Shown one piece after another: positions 22,821-32,805 of a stretch of 43,547 nucleotides of DNA; the first letter of the stretch is position 1, and each line of letters starts with the position of its first letter. The stretch is from assembly GCA_903845345.1 (NCBI GenBank), contig CAIMXF010000016.1, positions 1 to 43,547 of the forward strand. Direction: 5' to 3'. A program made the translations under genes and the position numbers. The notes below the pieces were generated by a model. The model was given only the letters and a program-made list of their open reading frames with translations, was not told where the DNA came from and did no database searches. The DNA is from an uncultured beta proteobacterium (lineage in GTDB: Bacteria; Pseudomonadota; Gammaproteobacteria; Burkholderiales; Burkholderiaceae_C).

Positions 22821-25472
22821 TCAGGCGACGCCCCGCACCGTGTTTCGGCCCGACTGCTTGGCTTCATAGAGCGCGCGATCCGCCAGTTCGACGACTTCCT
22901 GCCAGCCGGCGGCGGCCGGACGCAAGGGATCGCTCGGGAAACAGGCGAACCCGATGGACGCCGTGATGGCCAGCGATGCATCGCCCGCAACGAAAGGACT
23001 CGCGCAGACGACGCGCCGCAGCCGCTCGCCGAGCGCGGGGACGCGATTCCTGCTGACGCGTCGAGTCACGACCATGAATTCCTCGCCGCCCCAGCGCGCC
23101 AGGTAGTCGCCGTCGCGGCATGCCTGCACGAGCCGGTCCCGCATCTGAGCCAGCACGGCGTCTCCGACGGGATGGCCGTACGTGTCGTTGACCTGCTTGA
23201 AGTGGTCCAGGTCGATCATGAAGAACGCGAGGTCGTCCGAAACGGGCAGCGCCGGGCGCGCGTCCTCGTAGGCGCGCAGGCACAGTGCGATGTCAGCGTC
23301 AAGTTGCTGCAGCAGGAAGCGCCGGTTGCGCAATCCGGTCAGGGGATCGGTGAGACTCATTTCGGACAGCCGGGCATTGGCTTGTTCGAGCTGCTTGTAG
23401 GTGCGTGCGTTGCCCAGCGCGATGGCGCCGTAGGCGCTGAGCGTTCTCAGGACGAGCCGTTCTCGATGGCCATAGGCGTCGCCGCGCTCGGACTGCAGGG
23501 TCATGACGCCCAGAAGCCGTTCGCCCACCAACAGCGGCGAATACAACGCGCTGCGGGTATAGAGCGTCCCGGCCATGCGTTGGTCCTGCGCCGGCTCGTC
23601 GCTGCCCCGCGTGCGGAAGACTTCCTCGCGAGTGCGCGCGCACAGGGCGGTTCCGGCCTCCGGGTCGTCGATGCTCACGACGACGGGCACCAACAGCGGC
23701 AGGCCGTCTTCCACGCCATGCGCCAGTTCCAGGCGCAGCCCGTCTTCGCTCATGAGGAAGATGGCGAACGAACTCGCGTCGAGCAGGCCGCACAGGTGGC
23801 GGCCCAGGGCCTCGAAAATGCTTCGGTCGTCGAGATGCGCCGTCACTTCGCGACCGACGATGCCCAGCAGCGCGAGCGTGTCGCTGGTGCGTGTCAGGAC
23901 GTCGGCGCGCGCGGCCTGCTCGCGCGCCAGTTGCTGATGGTGCTCCATCAGCGTGCGCGCGCGTTGCACACGGTGGCGCACTTCCATGGCGATTGCCCGG
24001 TTGGCAGTCTGCTCGGTGTATTCGGCACGCCGCGCCGTCGCGGCGCGGCTCGAAAACCCGTAGGCGACCTCGAAGTCCTGCCGCCTGGCATGCGCTTGCG
24101 CCAACCCGCTCAACAGGTCGGAGCGGATCGGTAGCCCGGCAGCGGTCGCGACGTCCAGCGCGCGGTGGAGGAAATGGATTTCTCCGTCGGGCCAGGGGCT
24201 TTCGGGGACGGGTGCCGTGCTGCCTGGCGCGTAGGCGGACGCCATGACGAACAGGATCTCGGACTCGACGAGGGCGTTGCCCAGCAGACGCACCAGCGTC
24301 AGCGCAGACTGGCCGATTTCGAGTGCTCGCTCGTGCTGTCCCAGCGCGACGTACACCTCGACCTGCTGCCTCAGCGCGAGCACCTGATGGGTCGTGCTGC
24401 CGCTCGCAAGCGCGTGTTCCTCCTGCGCGCGGTAGGCTTGCAGCGCCTGTTCCAGGTTGCCGAGCGCGAATTCGACTTCGCCCAGAACTTGCAGCAGGAC
24501 CGTGTAGCTCGCGATCCGGGTGAGGCCGGCAAGCGCCTCCCTGGCTTCCAGGATCTGCTCGCGCGCAGCGTCGACATTGCCGAGCTCGCACAAGGTGTGG
24601 GCGCTCTGGACGAGGCAGATGCCGATGTGCCGGGGAACCCCGCGTTGCCGCGCACGCTCCAGTGTTTCGTCGATACGTTCCAGCGCGCCTGCATGGTCGA
24701 CCAGGTTGGACAACGCGCTGGCCGCGTTGCAGGCGCAGACGGTCGCTCGGCGTTCCTGCCCGACCCATCGGTAGGCATCGACGGCGATCGTCAGGGATTC
24801 CAGGCCGATGCGGTTGTCGCCGCGATTGATGGCCACGGTGCCGACGTAGTCGTGCACGACGGCCAGCAACGCGGCATCGTCGCCGAGCGCGCGCAGATCC
24901 GATCCTTGCCGAGCGGTATCGACGAGGCCCTTGTCGACGAACGACCGCCACCGTGCGTCGGCCGCGACGATGCTGGCCGATGCGGCGAAGATCGCCTCGA
25001 AACCGTCGAACAGGCGGGCGCGGGTGTCGTCGCCGACCACGCGTGCACGCACGGCCGCGGCACCCAGCAAGGCGGAACTGGCCTCGCGGTCGCCGGCGTC
25101 GTGTTCGACCAGCCCGGCCACGAACAGCGCATCGGCAACGCCGACGCCGTCACGGGCGGACTCGAACAGCGGCCTGGCGCGAGCCGCCTGGGACCGGGCA
25201 GCGTCCAGGCGCGACATCTGGAGGTCGACCTCGGCCATCACGAGCGCGAGACGGCCGGCGAAGGACTGCTGCACCGGCGACGGCGCCAGTGCGATTTCAG
25301 CGTCGAGAGACCGTGCCGACCGCTCCGCCGCGAGCGGAAAGCGTTGTCGGAGGTGCCATGCGATTTCGACGCGCAACGCCAGGCGCCGGTCGTCGTCGCG
25401 TGCGTCCGATCCGAGCTCGCTGCATTCGCGCTCGAGCGCCTCGAGCGCCTCGTCAGTGACCATGAACTTCAT
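22821..25472 (-). CDS. TPR-like repeat + GAF + GGDEF protein (putative diguanylate cyclase)
   Basis: Long Ala-rich helical repeats, GAF-like region (IFEALGRHLCGLLDASSFAIFLMSEDG...SALYSPLLVGERLLGVMTLQ), then LTDPLTGLRNRRF...RDGDYLARWGGEEF. Confidence 0.88.
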   Translation of the reverse strand: MKFMVTDEALEALERECSELGSDARDDDRRLALRVEIAWHLRQRFPLAAERSARSLDAEIALAPSPVQQSFAGRLALVMAEVDLQMSRLDAARSQAARARPLFESARDGVGVADALFVAGLVEHDAGDREASSALLGAAAVRARVVGDDTRARLFDGFEAIFAASASIVAADARWRSFVDKGLVDTARQGSDLRALGDDAALLAVVHDYVGTVAINRGDNRIGLESLTIAVDAYRWVGQERRATVCACNAASALSNLVDHAGALERIDETLERARQRGVPRHIGICLVQSAHTLCELGNVDAAREQILEAREALAGLTRIASYTVLLQVLGEVEFALGNLEQALQAYRAQEEHALASGSTTHQVLALRQQVEVYVALGQHERALEIGQSALTLVRLLGNALVESEILFVMASAYAPGSTAPVPESPWPDGEIHFLHRALDVATAAGLPIRSDLLSGLAQAHARRQDFEVAYGFSSRAATARRAEYTEQTANRAIAMEVRHRVQRARTLMEHHQQLAREQAARADVLTRTSDTLALLGIVGREVTAHLDDRSIFEALGRHLCGLLDASSFAIFLMSEDGLRLELAHGVEDGLPLLVPVVVSIDDPEAGTALCARTREEVFRTRGSDEPAQDQRMAGTLYTRSALYSPLLVGERLLGVMTLQSERGDAYGHRERLVLRTLSAYGAIALGNARTYKQLEQANARLSEMSLTDPLTGLRNRRFLLQQLDADIALCLRAYEDARPALPVSDDLAFFMIDLDHFKQVNDTYGHPVGDAVLAQMRDRLVQACRDGDYLARWGGEEFMVVTRRVSRNRVPALGERLRRVVCASPFVAGDASLAITASIGFACFPSDPLRPAAAGWQEVVELADRALYEAKQSGRNTVRGVA

Positions 25473-25757
25473 TGATGGCTCCTAGAAGGGCGTCGGCGCC
25501 CGGGTGCCGCACCGCCGACACCCTTCGGCATTGCCCGGGAGGGACGCCGGCCGCCATCGCGCCGGCCATCCTGGCGATGATAGGTAAACGCGCCGGTGCG
25601 GTGCACCGCGCCGGACGGCAATCGACGAGAGTCGTCGGTTTCACAACGGTCGGGCTCGCCTGTGGCGCAAAGTGCAGCAAAGAATGATCGATCGCGAGGG
25701 TTCACAATCCACTGCACGCACAACGATCCTCCTGCAAGCATCGATTCACAGCTGCCG

Positions 25758-28700
25758 ATGAAACGTCCCAGCGCTGCCAATACGACCGTGGAGACCGCCC
25801 CGATCGAGATCCTGGTGCTGGGAGGATTCTCCGTGCGAGGGATCGGCGGGCAGGGCCTGGGCCAGATTGAAGGGCGCACCCACGTGCGGGCCCTGCTCGC
25901 CCTGCTTGCGGCACATCCTCAAGGCGTGCAGCGCGACGAGGTCGCCGACGTGCTCTGGCCCCGCCTGGGCGAGGCCGCGGCGCGAAATCGGCTGCATCAC
26001 ACCATGCATCTCGCGCGCCAGGCGCTCGGCGCGATCGCCTGGCCGGATGAGTGGCTCCAGCTGCAACAGGGTCGTGTCCAGCTGGATCCGCGGGTCGACT
26101 CGGACGCGCATCGGATCCTCCGCCTCGTGCAGCAGCCGCTGGAGGCCGCGTCGGAGGTGGATCTGCTCACCGCGCTGGACCAGTATCGCGGCGAGTGGGC
26201 GCCCGAAGTTGTCGCAGGAGGCCTCGGCCATACGGTGCGGCGCCAGTTCCAGGAAGCGCACGTCGCCTTGCTGAAGGAAGCCGCGCGCCGCCGCATCGCG
26301 GAGGGCGACGTCCCTGTGCGCAGGCAGTTCCTCGAACGCATCGTCGACATCCAGCCTGCCGACGAATGGGCCTACCAGCAGCTGATGCAACTCGATCTGG
26401 ATTCGGGCCGCCATCACGCCGCGCTGCGGCTTTTCGAGGCTGCCGGGCGCGCCCTCGGTCAAAAGCTGGGGCTTCGGCCATCGAAGGTGCTCGCCGACAT
26501 CGCCGCGGACGCGGCGGCGCGGATCGGCCCCGACGTGCGCCTGCACGATCGCCTCGCCGCGCCGGGTGAAATGCTGATCGACCGGGAACCGCTGATACGA
26601 GACATCTGCGCGGCACTGCGCAGCGGGCCCGGGGTGTGGAACGTGCACGGCCTGGGCGGAGTCGGCAAGACGGCGCTGATGCGCGAGGTGATGCGCCGCG
26701 CGGGGCCCACCCGTCCCGATGGCGTGATCTACGTGCCGTTGGGCGACGGCAAGGGCCCTTCCATCGCGCAGACGGTCTGCCTCGCCGCCGGCCTCGATCC
26801 CGAGAGCGAGCTCACCACCGAGGCCGCCTTCGCTTTGTTGCTGGCGTCGCGGGACATGCTGGTCGTGCTGGACGACCTCGATGAAAGACCCGAAGGCGCT
26901 TCGCTTCTCGCGGCCCTGCCCGCAGGCCTGCGATCGCGCGTGGTGGCGATCACGCGCGTTCCGGTGGCACTCGCCGAAGTGAACCACGTCGCCGTCCGCC
27001 CGCTGGGGGTTCCGGACGCTGACGCCCCGCTCGTCCAGGTACGGCTGTCGCCGGCGATCGCGTGCTATCGGCTGCGCCGGCCCGTCGCCGACGTCCATGA
27101 ATGGTCAGCCCAGCACTGGAGCGAAGTGATCGCCCTCGTGCGCAAGCTCGATGGCCTGCCCCTGGCCATCGAGCTGGCAGCGGCCCGCTCGGCCACGATG
27201 ACGGCCGGAGAGATCCTCGCGCAACTGGAGGCGAGCGCGGGCGACGATGAATCGCCAGGCTTGCACGACAGCAGTTACCTGCACGGACCGGTCGGTGCGG
27301 CCCTGGCGCTTTCGGTGCGGCTGCTCGGGCCGCACGCCCGCATCGTGCTGCATGGCTGCGCCGAACTGCCCGGCTGGTTCGCACCCGAAGATGCGATTGC
27401 CGTGTCGGAGGCGGCCGGACTCGGCAAGGGGCTCCCGCTCGCAGGCTGTCTCGATGAACTGGCAGATGCCGGGCTGCTCGAGCGTCGCGATGGCCGTTTC
27501 CGGATGCTGCATCTCACGCGCGATCACGCTCGCCGCGAGGCGGCGTACGCCGGGTTGTTGCCGGCCATCCGCCGCACCCGCATCGAGGCGATGGTGCAAC
27601 GCCTGCATCGCGAGGCCTGCGACATCGAATCGCCCGGATACACGCGCTGGATGGACACGCTCCTGGCCTGCCATGACGAGGCGCTGCCCCTGCTCGACGA
27701 GGTGGGCGCCGAGGACCCCGACTTGTTCCTCGGCTTACTGGTGCCGTTGATGCACTCGTGGGCGGTGCGCGGTCTGCTGACTCTCGGCTTGCGCTGGGCT
27801 CCGGTAGGCATCGCCGTGGCCGAAGCGGTCGGCGATCGCCAGGCGGCGGTCGGCGTTCGGATACTGACCGCGGCGTTGCTGATCGACGGCCGCCGTTTCG
27901 ACGAGGCGCTCACGTACTCGGGTGCCGCCCTGGCGGAGTTCGAATCCGGTGGCGGCGACGAGCTCTCGCCGGTCCTGCGGGCACACCTCGTGGCGCTGCA
28001 CGCCGAGGCCACGGCAGGCACGAGTCCGCTGGCTGTCGCACTCGGCGCCATCGATGCCGAACTGGCGGCGATGCAAGGTGCGGAGCAGCCGGGATGGTGG
28101 ACCTTGCAGGCAGCCAGGCTGGATCTGGGGCAAGCCATCGCGGTGGCGTCGATGCCCGGCGATCAGGCGCGCGTCTGGCCCGTCGATGCCTGGCGTGCAC
28201 GGTTGGCCGGGTCGCTGACCTGGTGCGATCTCCTGCTCGCACTCAGCGGTGGCGTACCGGGGATGGCGCCGCAGGAGCGGCTCGACCTCTGCGATGAACT
28301 GCTGGCCTGCGCACGGGAGCTGCGCGCGCCGCGTGCGACCCACGCCGCCTTGAGCCGTCGAGCGTGGGCGCAGATGGCATCGGGAAGGATCTCCGACGCC
28401 GAGGCGACCGTGATCGACTGGTACCGGCTCGCGCGAGCGGCGGGCCGCGACTCGGCGGCCACCTACGCCTGCCTGTGGCTCGCCGAGCTCTCGTGGCGGC
28501 GCGACGACGTGAACGGCTGTGCGCCCTGGATGGACGCCGCCAGGAAGCTTGTCGCTGACCTGCCGCACGCCAATTCCATGCGCATCAACGTCGCGCTTCA
28601 CGAGATCGTCATCGACGCGCTGCACGGCGCGCTGGCCGGCGGCATCGCGCGCTTCGTCGCATTGCCGGTCGATTTCATCGCCACCGCGCGTCGCACGGCA

Positions 28701-28967
28701 CTGGAACACGTGGTCGAGGCCGCCGCCTTGCTGGCCGCCCGATGCGGCCTGGCGCATCTGGCGACCACGCTCTCGCAGTCGCTCGGCGTGCTGTCGGACG
28801 CCAAGGACAACGTCGCGCTGGTGACCGACTTTCGGGCGCGCCATCTGACGAACGCTTCCCCCGTCCGGGAGGAGAGCCTGCTTGCCGCGGAACACGTCAT
28901 CGAACGCGCCCGGAGCGATCTGTTGACGCTGCATGAGTACTGGAGCGCCGCGCCTGCGGCCCGATGA
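25758..28967 (+). CDS. SARP/AfsR-like regulator: DNA-binding + BTAD + P-loop NTPase + helical repeats
   Basis: N-term IEILVLGGFSVRG...VRALLALLAAHPQGVQRDEVADVLWPRLGEAAARNRLHHTMHLARQAL; BTAD; Walker A VHGLGGVGKTALMREV; Walker B MLVVLDDLDE; GLPLAIELAAAR. ORF opens at 25596. Confidence 0.85.
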   Translation: MKRPSAANTTVETAPIEILVLGGFSVRGIGGQGLGQIEGRTHVRALLALLAAHPQGVQRDEVADVLWPRLGEAAARNRLHHTMHLARQALGAIAWPDEWLQLQQGRVQLDPRVDSDAHRILRLVQQPLEAASEVDLLTALDQYRGEWAPEVVAGGLGHTVRRQFQEAHVALLKEAARRRIAEGDVPVRRQFLERIVDIQPADEWAYQQLMQLDLDSGRHHAALRLFEAAGRALGQKLGLRPSKVLADIAADAAARIGPDVRLHDRLAAPGEMLIDREPLIRDICAALRSGPGVWNVHGLGGVGKTALMREVMRRAGPTRPDGVIYVPLGDGKGPSIAQTVCLAAGLDPESELTTEAAFALLLASRDMLVVLDDLDERPEGASLLAALPAGLRSRVVAITRVPVALAEVNHVAVRPLGVPDADAPLVQVRLSPAIACYRLRRPVADVHEWSAQHWSEVIALVRKLDGLPLAIELAAARSATMTAGEILAQLEASAGDDESPGLHDSSYLHGPVGAALALSVRLLGPHARIVLHGCAELPGWFAPEDAIAVSEAAGLGKGLPLAGCLDELADAGLLERRDGRFRMLHLTRDHARREAAYAGLLPAIRRTRIEAMVQRLHREACDIESPGYTRWMDTLLACHDEALPLLDEVGAEDPDLFLGLLVPLMHSWAVRGLLTLGLRWAPVGIAVAEAVGDRQAAVGVRILTAALLIDGRRFDEALTYSGAALAEFESGGGDELSPVLRAHLVALHAEATAGTSPLAVALGAIDAELAAMQGAEQPGWWTLQAARLDLGQAIAVASMPGDQARVWPVDAWRARLAGSLTWCDLLLALSGGVPGMAPQERLDLCDELLACARELRAPRATHAALSRRAWAQMASGRISDAEATVIDWYRLARAAGRDSAATYACLWLAELSWRRDDVNGCAPWMDAARKLVADLPHANSMRINVALHEIVIDALHGALAGGIARFVALPVDFIATARRTALEHVVEAAALLAARCGLAHLATTLSQSLGVLSDAKDNVALVTDFRARHLTNASPVREESLLAAEHVIERARSDLLTLHEYWSAAPAAR

Positions 28968-29035
28968 GGGATGTCCGTCAGTTCATGAGGCCGCGTCCCG
29001 TGGACCTCGGCATCGTCGTGCGCAGGACGGCCTGG

Positions 29036-32000
29036 TCAGGGGCGCACGAGCGATTCCAGGAGTTCGTCGAGCGTCGCTACGCGCACCGTCAGGCGGGTGG
29101 ATTCCTCGCTCGAGCCTTCGGACAACGCTGGCAGGCCTGCCCTCAGGTCGTGCGCGCGCTGTGCGACCCACAACCGCAGGCGGTGCTGCGGCCGGCGCGA
29201 GAATTCCGCCAGCCGCTCCAGCGCGCGCGTGGCCAGGTCGGGGCGGCCCAGGTGCAGCAAGAGGTCGGCGGCATTCACGCAATCGCCCTGCAGGTCCGGC
29301 AGATGCCTGTCGCGGGAAGGGATGTCCAGGAGTTCGCCGACGCGCCGGACCGCGATCGCCCGCGAGCCCTGCCGCGCGTCGAGCAGCGCAGACAGGGTTT
29401 CGACGCTGACGCGTGTTCCCATGTTGGCGCTCAGCTTGGCCTGCTCGCGCAATTCCGTCGCGAAGGCCCGCGCCACCGGCCAGGCACCCATCGCGTAGTT
29501 GGCCCAGCCCAGCAGCAGCAGCCCCCGCGTGGCCAGCGCGGGATGCCGGGTGACCTCGGGCCGTGCCATCAGCAGGGACGTGGTCTCGATCGCGCGCTGG
29601 AACTGCATGTCCGACATCAGTACCGCGGCGCGCAGCAACTCCGCCTTGGCCGCCTCGCTCTGGTCGGACAGCGCGCGTGCCGAACGCTCGACGTGCAGGA
29701 TGCACTGCTGCGCAAGGCTCGTGTCGCCAAGCGCAAAGGCGATCTTGGCGCGCATCTGCTGGCTCTTGAGCAATCCTCGCGTCAACCCGAAGTGGTTGAA
29801 GACGCCGACGGCCTCCGCGCACGACTGGAGCGCCTTGGCCAGTTCGCCCTGGCGCAGCGTCGCCTGGGCGACCCGCAACAGGCTCTCGCCAGCTTCGATG
29901 CCCTTGGCGTTGACCGACGGGGCGCGCGCACTGCCGGCCTGGGAGGCGCCGTAGCGGTCGATCAGCGAGATGGCCGCAGATCGCAGCGCCTGGTCGCCCG
30001 AAGTCCCGAGCCGCGATACGGCCCGGCCTGCATCCTCGAAAGCGCCGTGCAGTTGACCGAGCTGCGCTCGCAGCCTGGCGCGCTCGACGAACAATTGTGC
30101 CGCGCAGGCGTCCGGCACCTGTTCCATGTGTTCGCCCAGGCTGGTGAGCCAGTCCAGCACCCGCGGCGCGTGGCGCGAGCCGCCCCAGGCATGCCGCTGC
30201 GCGGCGCAGAGCGAGGCCAGGTCGGCGTGCCGCCCGCCGATCTGCCACTCGCGCACAAGGGCCTCGAAATCGTCGATGTGGTCGTCGAACCAGGTCGCTG
30301 CGCGCGTGACGGCCGCGAGTGTCGTGTCCGAAGGCGATGCACCCAGCGTCAGCCAGGCCGCGATGCGCGCCTGCACCGTGTGCGGCGGCAAGTCATCGCC
30401 GGCGATCACCTGCGCCGCGACCGCGTAGCGCGGCACCCTGAATTCACTCCAGGCGCCGTCGTGCGCCTGCCGCACTCGCCGCAGGAACAATTGCTGGCGC
30501 ACGGCCTGCTCGACCAGGCCGTGCACGGCCGCGGGTTCGCCGTCCCACAGTGCCGCCAGATCATCGCGGGAGAGCCAGCTCCTGCAGCGCCCGGCCAGGG
30601 CCAGCAGGCGCTTGAGGTCCGCGGAGGCCGACTCCACCCACCGCACCAGCGCTTCCCCCGCCGGCGAGGCGCTGCGCGCGACGTCGACCGGTCGCAGGGG
30701 ATCGCGCAGCAGCACGACGGGATCGCGTTCCAGGCGCGAGACCAGTTCGTTCGGCCACATCGTCTCCAGGACGCGGCCGGCGGCTTCCAGCAGTGACGGC
30801 AGCCCGTCGACGGCGAGCGCGATCGCCTCGACGGTCGCGCGCACGCGCTTGTCCTGCAGCGACCAGCCGTGGACGCCCGACCGATGCACCAGTTGCGCCG
30901 CCGGCGGCGGTGTCGCCGAGTCCGGGGAATGCAGCAGGTCGGTCGGATCGACGATCAGGTTCTTCTCGTCGCGCAGGCGCAGCGGGGTCTGGGCCGTCAC
31001 CAGCCATCGGACGTCCCTGTTCATCGCGTGCCACGCGGAGATGGCGCGCGCGATCTCCGGGTGGCAGGGCGAGGCCAGGCCGTCCAGCACGACCAGCAAC
31101 TCGCGGCCATGCAGCGCCTGCATGACGGCCTCCACGGTCGACTCGCAGCGGTCGCGAGGCATGAGGGCACGCGCCACCGCCAGAAGAAAGTCGGTGACGT
31201 GCGTGCTCGCGTTCTGGCAATCGATCCAGACGACCCCATGGCGGAAGTGACTCGAGGTGCGATGGCACAACTCGATCGCCAGCGCGGTCTTGCCGCAACC
31301 GGGCGGCCCGACGAGCGCAACGAGGGTCGAGTACGGATCGGCGAGCGTCCGCGACGCGGCCTCCAGCAGCCCCTGGTAACCGACGATCGCCTTGCGAAGC
31401 GGCAGCGCGGCACGCGCCGGCTCCGGCGCCATGGCGACGATGCCGGGTTCGGTTGCCGAGGCCGCCGCGGGCCGGTTCGCGCGCTGCTGGATGTCACGCA
31501 CCAGGTCGTCGAGGCGATGGACGGCGCCGCCATCCTCCTCTTTCAGCAGATCGCGGATGCTCCGGCAATGCGACACCGCGGCATCGGGCCGACCCCGATC
31601 GGCCATCAGGCTCGCGTAGACGCAATGAGCCTCGACGCCGGCCGAGGGGCGCAGGGCACGGCGCAACGCATATTGCAGCGCGAGATCGGTGTACTCGAGA
31701 TCGGTGGCGAGCTGGACCGCTTCCGCGAGAGCCTGGTCGAACAGGCCCGCCAGCCAGGCACGGCGCGACTCGATCTCGGACGACGAGTCCCAGTCGGTCG
31801 CCAGATCGTCCTGGTACCAATGAAGCGCTCGCGCCACCGCCGCGAACCGGCTTGCGTCGTCAATCGCTTCGGTCTCGAACGCGGCGAGAAACTCCTGCGC
31901 ATCGAGCAGCACGTCCGGCGGCAGCTTGAGCTCCACGCGCTCCGCGCCAACCACGATCTGTGGCCGCAGGGCCAGCGGCAGCGTCTCGAAGCCCTGGCGT

Positions 32001-32302
32001 ATCCAGTGGACGGTGTGGTGCAGCCTGTTTCTGGCGCGCTGCTCGTCGAAATCGGGCCACAGCGCGGCCAGCACCTTCGCACGCGACTCCGACAGGTGCC
32101 ACGCGCTGCCGAGCAACTGGAGCAGCCGGCGGGCGTGGGCGCGACGCCACAGGCCCGGGTCGAGCGCGGCGTGCCGGAACTCGGTGGCGAAAGCGCCCAG
32201 CACGCGGATGAGGCCCGCGGGCGCGCTGGCTTCTCCCGGCACCAGGGTCGCCGGGGAGGAAGACGAGGTGCGTGCGTCCGCGAATGCCGGTCGGGATTGC
32301 AA
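29036..32302 (-). CDS. SARP/AfsR-like regulator: DNA-binding + BTAD + P-loop NTPase + helical repeats
   Basis: IRVLGAFATEFRH...HARRLLQLLGSAWHLSESRAKVLAALWPDFDEQRARNRLHHTVHWIRQGF; Walker A LVGPPGCGKTALAIEL; ELLVVLDGLA. TTG start preceded by AAGGAG. Confidence 0.83.
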   Translation of the reverse strand: MQSRPAFADARTSSSSPATLVPGEASAPAGLIRVLGAFATEFRHAALDPGLWRRAHARRLLQLLGSAWHLSESRAKVLAALWPDFDEQRARNRLHHTVHWIRQGFETLPLALRPQIVVGAERVELKLPPDVLLDAQEFLAAFETEAIDDASRFAAVARALHWYQDDLATDWDSSSEIESRRAWLAGLFDQALAEAVQLATDLEYTDLALQYALRRALRPSAGVEAHCVYASLMADRGRPDAAVSHCRSIRDLLKEEDGGAVHRLDDLVRDIQQRANRPAAASATEPGIVAMAPEPARAALPLRKAIVGYQGLLEAASRTLADPYSTLVALVGPPGCGKTALAIELCHRTSSHFRHGVVWIDCQNASTHVTDFLLAVARALMPRDRCESTVEAVMQALHGRELLVVLDGLASPCHPEIARAISAWHAMNRDVRWLVTAQTPLRLRDEKNLIVDPTDLLHSPDSATPPPAAQLVHRSGVHGWSLQDKRVRATVEAIALAVDGLPSLLEAAGRVLETMWPNELVSRLERDPVVLLRDPLRPVDVARSASPAGEALVRWVESASADLKRLLALAGRCRSWLSRDDLAALWDGEPAAVHGLVEQAVRQQLFLRRVRQAHDGAWSEFRVPRYAVAAQVIAGDDLPPHTVQARIAAWLTLGASPSDTTLAAVTRAATWFDDHIDDFEALVREWQIGGRHADLASLCAAQRHAWGGSRHAPRVLDWLTSLGEHMEQVPDACAAQLFVERARLRAQLGQLHGAFEDAGRAVSRLGTSGDQALRSAAISLIDRYGASQAGSARAPSVNAKGIEAGESLLRVAQATLRQGELAKALQSCAEAVGVFNHFGLTRGLLKSQQMRAKIAFALGDTSLAQQCILHVERSARALSDQSEAAKAELLRAAVLMSDMQFQRAIETTSLLMARPEVTRHPALATRGLLLLGWANYAMGAWPVARAFATELREQAKLSANMGTRVSVETLSALLDARQGSRAIAVRRVGELLDIPSRDRHLPDLQGDCVNAADLLLHLGRPDLATRALERLAEFSRRPQHRLRLWVAQRAHDLRAGLPALSEGSSEESTRLTVRVATLDELLESLVRP

Positions 32303-32805
32303 GAAAATCTCCTTCTGTGATTGCGCGAGCTCGTCGTTGCCCGCCGGGAGCGACCGGCAAGAGGCGTCGAACAGGGCGAATCGCAGTCCAGCTTATCGCC
32401 CGTTCGTCGACGCTTGCGTAGCAGAAGGTGACGGCACCGAAAGGGTTAACCCTCAACCGTGAACTATTGAGCAAAGACTCGGCAAAGGCCCCGGTCGCCC
32501 GGTGCCATGTCGTGGAGCCCCGCACGGGCAGCACTCTTCAGCGCCACGCCGCGCGGCCACCCCGTTGCAGTGGGCATCGACCGCGCGGGTGCTTCATGTC
32601 GGTGCTGTTCCAGTAGCGCCCTGTGACCTTCGATGCCTCCGGATACCTGGATCGGGCGCTCTGGAAGCCGAAGAAAGCTGAAGAAAATCGGCGCCGGGAA
32701 CCATGGTCGAGCCGCCGAAGGCATGCAGGTCTGCCCGCATTGCAGGTCGGTGTCGCCCCCATTCACCCACCGGTGCCCGTCAGGCCGAAGCCCAGCCGTC
32801 GTCCC

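Noticed and set aside
23299-24951. 550-aa Arg-rich frame overlapping the TPR-GAF-GGDEF gene
   Set aside because: Alternate frame of the same strand with Arg/Ala/Pro bias typical of GC-driven spurious ORFs.
25746-27098. 450-aa open frame antisense to the SARP-NTPase
   Set aside because: No domain signature; shadow of the coding frame.
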